A stretch of DNA of 9,480 bases from Sulfurospirillum arcachonense (lineage in GTDB: Bacteria > Campylobacterota > Campylobacteria > Campylobacterales > Sulfurospirillaceae). Under the pieces are notes generated by a model. It ran no database searches, was not told the DNA's origin, and saw nothing but the letters and a program-made list of their open reading frames with translations. The translations under genes were made by a program, and so were the position numbers. The first letter of the stretch is position 1. Each line of letters begins with the position of its first letter. Below are positions 7,401 to 9,480 of the stretch, in pieces. The stretch spans positions 1 to 9,480 of the forward strand of contig DQTM01000286.1 of NCBI GenBank assembly GCA_015662785.1. Direction: 5' to 3'.

Positions 7401-7984
7401 ATAAAACATTGGCAAGAGAGTTGCAAGAATTAAAATGTAGTTTTGTTATTAAAAATGGTAAAAGACAGACTGTAAAATCATTAAAACTACAAAAGATAAA
7501 AATAGAACAAACAAAAGCAGATGTAATTGTTTTTAAAGATAGGATTGAACGGTTGTCTGTATCTAACTTCAAAGAAGCAATAGATGATAAAGAACCATTC
7601 GTGATTAAAATGAATGAATCAACTTTAAATGTAGAGTTATTTAATACTGAAAAGCGAGGTCAAGCTATTGGATTAAATTATTTTAGTTCAATAGCAAATG
7701 ACATAAGGACAAAGATAAATGATAAATTTGTAAAAGAGATAAAAAATAAAAGATGTGATTTGACTTTATATAAAAATGACATTATTAAAGTAAATAATAC
7801 CAAAGAGTTAAAAGTTAAATATTATAAATTTAACGGTGGAGCGAATATTGCAGGTGGTAATAATAAATTAGAATTAAAAGGTATAAATAATAATTTAGAT
7901 AAAAGATTGTTCATAACCTTAAATAAAACAACTATTGTTTCACTAATAAAAATAGACTTTTTTGGAAACATTACGGAGAGTTAA
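4499..7984 (+). CDS. cas9: CRISPR-associated endonuclease Cas9 (type II-C)
   Basis: RNA-guided DNA endonuclease that pairs with tracrRNA and crRNA, cutting the target strand with HNH and the other strand with RuvC. Domains in order: RuvC-I LGLDVGSNSIG (8-18, Asp11); Arg-rich bridge helix (about 50-78); REC lobe to about 500; RuvC-II RIETAKEM (531-538, Glu533); HNH about 585-645 with Cys590-Leu-Tyr-Ser-Gly, EVEHFIPRS (609-617, His612) and Asn635; linker LNDTRSATRTIQKYL (693-707); RuvC-III YHHTLDAFAVAL (761-772, His762, His763, Asp766); a WED/PAM-interacting end with LTLYKNDIIKV (1088-1098). Two oddities: Glu611 replaces the usual HNH Asp, and a Lys/Glu-rich, probably coiled-coil segment (about 893-1020) makes it longer than C. 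jejuni Cas9 (984 aa). No csn2 or cas4 lies between the cas genes, which supports II-C. The PAM cannot be read from sequence. Confidence 0.97.
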   Translation: MNTFKKVLGLDVGSNSIGFSLLELSEKDNEITFNELTSNSIIFSEPFDASDRRDARSSRRRNERKSARNRNARNVFIEFNIANKRFLKDSTNYLNSFKFEDNDVYNIREKAVFGAKLTKEEFVLATYSILTDRGYNNMFSISNEDGVINEAVIKNSKEYLEKDYKLPSMVLTAHRKDLEKTYQNIPIRNKKDDYHNSLDRDMHIEEFKKVVLSQANNQDIFKSVEDCESFISKITDDKYNSFYQRPLKSFEDMVEFCSFYDEFNPKGSYKKTPLANVRNIELTLRQKIDNYECIDGKTGEIKTLNKDDIDKIIDFWINRPSSKEINATNIFKSTGLKNMRLNISEQSSQIVLNIQAHRNILEVLNKYKIDFQDTQNDFYNEVLLELHYFKNHSSRVEHIYKIVKKYDLKLDENFTQELANLTNMDGFASFSLEFTNEVLEIMKIEDKMHSEALESVGYYSKYLGMPTYDYLPPLNPTRKDIEWLKENISYFDTKHLFYQPMMSPKVKRVISVLRKLINDIIKRYGKIDEIRIETAKEMNSKTEKEKIDKNQSKDRAKNKEAIELLKNHNLKESTKNIEKAKLWKEQGGECLYSGEDITMDEAFDENETEVEHFIPRSVIWINSYKNKILVKKKYNQDKGSLHPIEYLKSIGQWVNFQGRVQKVYMSFNKKDWLTKEDVIDSVMGKEHWQDSYLNDTRSATRTIQKYLNHYLYPNEILYGKGEKRSIFSVSGRAISELKYMWGIHTVMPKNEDGKKDRNTNYHHTLDAFAVALCSNAAISTLHSYFKKKENKFKTKALKEKLTTNIPKSKNGVNVVEHLKLLVNKYETNKLYVCPHNKRKTNMKGFKDGNLKLYVRKDKNDNEILSEMEKVSIDSSILIKIVGGFPKPRSDKEVMDYIEILQDRLDMQKQKKIIDAIEIYAKELISLRSKINSVEDDIKELKKTFKTGKQYKDYNTIVNESIKLYTEQNKTLARELQELKCSFVIKNGKRQTVKSLKLQKIKIEQTKADVIVFKDRIERLSVSNFKEAIDDKEPFVIKMNESTLNVELFNTEKRGQAIGLNYFSSIANDIRTKINDKFVKEIKNKRCDLTLYKNDIIKVNNTKELKVKYYKFNGGANIAGGNNKLELKGINNNLDKRLFITLNKTTIVSLIKIDFFGNITES

Positions 7985-8007
7985 GCAAAATGATATATGA
8001 AAATGAT

Positions 8008-8013
8008 TATAAT
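8008..8013 (+). promoter_or_regulatory. Predicted -10 box of the tracrRNA promoter
   Basis: A perfect TATAAT stands 23 bases after the cas9 stop and about 15 bases before the anti-repeat begins. That predicts a start near 8019-8021, so a primary tracrRNA would carry the full anti-repeat. No convincing -35 hexamer is seen. Readthrough from cas9 is a possible second source of the transcript. Confidence 0.5.
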
Positions 8014-8074
8014 TTGGTTGCTTCAAATATATCAAATGGGGATTTGAAAATTTTGGTTAAAGCAAGAGGTGTTT

Positions 8075-8116
8075 TCCCGAGCCTCACAAGGTTTATCCTT
8101 CAATTCGGGATTTTTT
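8075..8116 (+). terminator. Rho-independent terminator of the tracrRNA
   Basis: The perfect 6-bp stem TCCCGA/TCGGGA encloses a smaller AAGG/CCTT hairpin and is followed directly by six T residues (8111-8116). The stem is short and interrupted, so partial readthrough into cas1, which starts at 8118, is expected. Confidence 0.75.
8107..8110 (+). promoter_or_regulatory. Probable cas1 Shine-Dalgarno, inside the tracrRNA 3' stem
   Basis: GGGA lies seven bases before the cas1 ATG and is the only purine-rich candidate at a workable distance. The same bases form the 3' arm of the tracrRNA terminator stem, pairing with TCCC (8075-8078). A folded tracrRNA region would hide this site from ribosomes. 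Confidence 0.5.
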
Positions 8117-8117
8117 A

Positions 8118-8996
8118 ATGTCTTTTAAACAAATATTTATTAAAAATAGATCTTACTTAAGCTATAAAAATAACTCTATGAGTGTTAAAAATGAATTTAC
8201 AGATACTTTAGTCTCTCTTGATGATATAGATATAGTGATAGTTGAAAATCAACAAACAACAATAACCTCAGCATTACTTTCAAATATGGCAAAAGCAAAT
8301 ATATCTGTAGTTTTCATAGATAACAAACACAATCCATCAGCGATTTCAATGGGGCTGTATAAAAATAGCAGAACGTCTAAAATCCAAAAATCTCAAATAT
8401 ATATAAAAAAACCTAGACTAAATCGTCTTTGGCAAAGCATAATTTATAGTAAAATTCTAAATCAAGCAGATGTATTAAATACTGTTAAAAATGACACTTA
8501 TTTATATTCGTTACTAAAAAGAATAACCTCTGGTGATAAAAAAAATATTGAAGCCGTAGGCGCATCTTATTATTTCAAAGAACTATTTGGAGAAAATTTT
8601 TATAGAAACCATACAGTAGACAATAGAAATATAGCTTTAAATTATGGTTACAGTATCATAAGGAGCTCGATAGCGAGATATATTATAGCTTATGGCTTGA
8701 ACCCATCTTTTGGTATATGGCATAGTAGTGAATTGAATGCTTTTAACTTAGCAGATGATTTTATAGAACCATTTAGACCCATCGTAGACTTTTATGTTTT
8801 AAACAACATAAGTAAAAACAATCCAATATCTTCACAAAATAGACAAGAATTAGTAGGTTTACTTTACTATAAAGTTATAAATGCTCAAAATCAACAAACA
8901 TCAGTTAATGAAGCTATTAAAAATATAGTAGCTTCATATCAATCTTTTTGTTTATACAAAAGAGATGATATAGAGTTGTTTATGTTGACTAAATGA
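8118..8996 (+). CDS. cas1: CRISPR adaptation integrase Cas1 (type II)
   Basis: Forms the Cas1-Cas2 complex that inserts new spacers at the leader end of the array. The 292-aa length and the opening, with RSYLSYKNNSM (11-21), are typical of type II Cas1, whose members commonly begin with a Lys/Ser-Tyr-Lys-Asn-Asn strand; this supports ATG at 8118 rather than Met21. The metal-binding residues fit Glu145 (IEAVGASYYF, 144-153), His202 (GIWHSSELN, 199-207) and Glu217 (DDFIEPFRP, 213-221), an E-H-E set with the same His-to-Glu spacing as Streptococcus pyogenes Cas1. The start lies two bases after the tracrRNA T-tract, so expression probably depends on readthrough. The last four bases overlap the cas2 start (ATGA). 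Confidence 0.96.
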   Translation: MSFKQIFIKNRSYLSYKNNSMSVKNEFTDTLVSLDDIDIVIVENQQTTITSALLSNMAKANISVVFIDNKHNPSAISMGLYKNSRTSKIQKSQIYIKKPRLNRLWQSIIYSKILNQADVLNTVKNDTYLYSLLKRITSGDKKNIEAVGASYYFKELFGENFYRNHTVDNRNIALNYGYSIIRSSIARYIIAYGLNPSFGIWHSSELNAFNLADDFIEPFRPIVDFYVLNNISKNNPISSQNRQELVGLLYYKVINAQNQQTSVNEAIKNIVASYQSFCLYKRDDIELFMLTK

Positions 8997-9349
8997 GAAG
9001 CACAACTAGTGCAATAAGTGGAAACAGAAAAATGGTTTTGTTTGTGATGTTTGATATGCCAACAGAAACTAAAAGAGATTTGATAAGATATCGTAACTTT
9101 AGAAAAAAGCTTTTTGAATTAGGTTTTATAATGTTTCAATACTCTATATATGTAAGATTTTGTAGGAGTTTAGTAGTAGCACAAAAATATGAGAAAAAAG
9201 TAGAATTATCTGCATTGCCATTAAATGGCTCAATAAGAATCATAAAAATAACAGAAGCACAATACTTAAATATGAAAATAATAGAAAATTATCGTGAAAA
9301 ACCGGAGAAAAAGATACTTGAACAGATACAAACAGTGATGGTTTTTTAG
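8993..9349 (+). CDS. cas2: CRISPR adaptation protein Cas2
   Basis: Small ferredoxin-fold partner that bridges two Cas1 dimers during spacer integration. The 118-aa protein has the usual first strand and acidic residue in LFVMFDMPTET (16-26, Asp21), followed by the Cas2-type helix and GFIMFQYSIYVRF (44-56). The ATG overlaps the cas1 stop as ATGA, so the two are translationally coupled. An in-frame Met14 (MVLFVMFDMP) could be an alternative start, giving a more typical N-terminus of about 105 aa, but the overlap favours 8993. The first CRISPR repeat begins 48 bases after the stop. Type II family members often keep the fold without independent nuclease activity. Confidence 0.95.
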   Translation: MRSTTSAISGNRKMVLFVMFDMPTETKRDLIRYRNFRKKLFELGFIMFQYSIYVRFCRSLVVAQKYEKKVELSALPLNGSIRIIKITEAQYLNMKIIENYREKPEKKILEQIQTVMVF

Positions 9350-9362
9350 AGCAAATAGTTCT

Positions 9363-9391
9363 CTTAAACCCTTGTTTTAAAGGGGTTTAAG
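9363..9391. terminator. Stem-loop between cas2 and the CRISPR array
   Basis: CTTAAACCC (9363-9371) and GGGTTTAAG (9383-9391) are perfect inverted repeats. The stem can extend by a T-G and a T-A pair to 11 bp, leaving the 7-base loop GTTTTAA. Neither side has a clean T-tract, so it is not a textbook terminator. Its place, after cas2 on the + strand and after the last repeat on the - strand, fits a two-sided transcription stop or an RNA-stabilising structure. Confidence 0.5.
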
Positions 9392-9397
9392 ATGGCT

Positions 9398-9406
9398 ATT
9401 ATATCA
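9398..9406 (-). promoter_or_regulatory. Extended -10 promoter inside the repeat
   Basis: On the - strand the repeat ends in TGATATAAT, a perfect TG-N-TATAAT extended -10 element. The second repeat carries the same bases at 9463-9471. Transcription would begin a few bases inside each spacer, as known for Neisseria type II-C arrays, giving short crRNAs without 5' processing. Confidence 0.7.
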
Positions 9407-9480
9407 AATGGGGATTTGAAAGTAGGTTAAAGCTCATAGGTCAAACAAACGGATTAAAAAAAATTATATCAAATGGGGAT
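9398..9480 (-). CRISPR. CRISPR array, cas-proximal end (one full repeat, one spacer, one partial repeat)
   Basis: A 36-bp repeat (9398-9433), a 29-bp spacer (9434-9462) and the first 18 bases of a second, identical repeat (9463-9480) are visible; the array continues past the window. The right edge of the repeat is set by where its match to the tracrRNA anti-repeat stops (...TTAAAGC), and the left edge by the start of identity between the two copies; either may be off by a base. Strand is given as - because the anti-repeat is on + and TGATATAAT at the repeat's - strand 3' end looks like a promoter. Read that way the repeat begins GCTTTAACC. This copy is then the terminal repeat, and a leader would lie at the unseen end. 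Confidence 0.93.

Larger units (their letters stand above)
8020..8116 (+). ncRNA. tracrRNA of the type II-C system
   Basis: Trans-activating RNA that base-pairs with the crRNA repeat and is bound by Cas9. The anti-repeat (8028-8063) matches the array repeat exactly over 22 bases (8028-8049) and again over GGTTAAAGC (8055-8063), separated by ATTTT here against GTA in the repeat. The pairing geometry requires crRNAs from the - strand, which agrees with the promoter seen inside each repeat. The tail has GAGG (8066-8069) pairing with CCTC (8082-8085), hairpin AAGG/CCTT (8088-8091/8097-8100), and TCCCGA/TCGGGA (8075-8080/8105-8110) before T6. Because the TCCCGA arm lies in the first stem's loop, the fold is a pseudoknot of the same layout as C. 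jejuni tracrRNA. The 5' end is inferred from the -10 box, and the strand is firm because the other strand has no terminator. Confidence 0.9.

Noticed and set aside
268..7572. Open frames of 60-127 codons on the - strand inside purU, the flavoprotein, carbonic anhydrase, nuclease and cas9 genes
   Set aside because: They lie opposite well-supported genes, are rich in Phe, Leu and Ser as expected from the complement of AT-rich coding sequence, show no recognisable motifs, and have no independent promoter context.
7985..8063. tracrRNA on the - strand
   Set aside because: Reading the anti-repeat leftward gives no terminator and no stem-loop tail. The + strand has the folded tail with T6, and the promoter inside the repeat predicts - strand crRNAs, which need a + strand tracrRNA.
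4499..9349. Type II-A or II-B classification
   Set aside because: No csn2 or cas4 lies between the genes, cas2 is followed directly by the array, and the Cas9, repeat-borne promoter and tracrRNA architecture all resemble II-C systems. A distant extra gene beyond the array cannot be excluded.
9434..9462. Spacer targeting a sequence within this window
   Set aside because: No matching stretch was found by eye on either strand. The target is unknown and would need a database search.
4384..9480. Insertion sequence or transposase remnants bordering the CRISPR locus
   Set aside because: No transposase-like frame or terminal inverted repeats with target duplication are seen; the collinear blocks around cas9 are too short and imperfect to call an element.

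Overview
The window is AT-rich, densely packed, and coded entirely on the + strand. It looks like a chromosomal segment of a Campylobacterota (epsilonproteobacterial) species, perhaps Sulfurimonas-like. This is inferred from base composition, tight gene overlaps, TATAAT-type promoters with weak -35 boxes, and a Campylobacter-like type II-C CRISPR locus. No marker gene here fixes the genus.

Positions 1-4443 are ordinary chromosomal content. The end of an upstream gene (1-87, possibly a MazF/PemK-type toxin) is followed by a promoter, a 26-codon candidate leader ORF (136-216), and five genes joined by stop/start overlaps: purU (formyl-THF deformylase), trmL (tRNA wobble 2'-O-methyltransferase), a BaiN/HI0933-like flavoprotein, a beta-carbonic anhydrase (GTG start at 2657), and a secreted-looking endonuclease/exonuclease/phosphatase-family protein with an OB-like C-terminus. 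They share no obvious pathway; the overlaps point to co-transcription and translational coupling.

Positions 4444-9480 hold a type II-C CRISPR-Cas locus in the order cas9 (1161 aa), tracrRNA, cas1, cas2, CRISPR array. No csn2 or cas4 lies between the genes. The only sizeable gap inside the cas cluster (7985-8117) holds an anti-repeat that matches the array repeat, followed by a tail folding like the Campylobacter jejuni tracrRNA (a GAGG/CCUC stem whose loop can pair with sequence beyond the next hairpin) and a T6 tract that ends two bases before the cas1 ATG. Each repeat, read on the - strand, ends in TGATATAAT, an extended -10 element. The array is therefore probably transcribed toward cas2, opposite to the cas genes, with a start site per repeat, as in Neisseria. 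The array runs off the right edge in the middle of its second repeat.

Points most worth following: the tracrRNA 3' stem contains the only apparent Shine-Dalgarno of cas1, which could link tracrRNA termination and folding to expression of the adaptation genes; the repeat and anti-repeat both carry a perfect 6-bp palindrome around GGGG; Cas9 has Glu in place of the usual metal-binding Asp of its HNH site and an added coiled-coil-rich C-terminal segment; and three short sequence blocks recur in the same order on both flanks of cas9.
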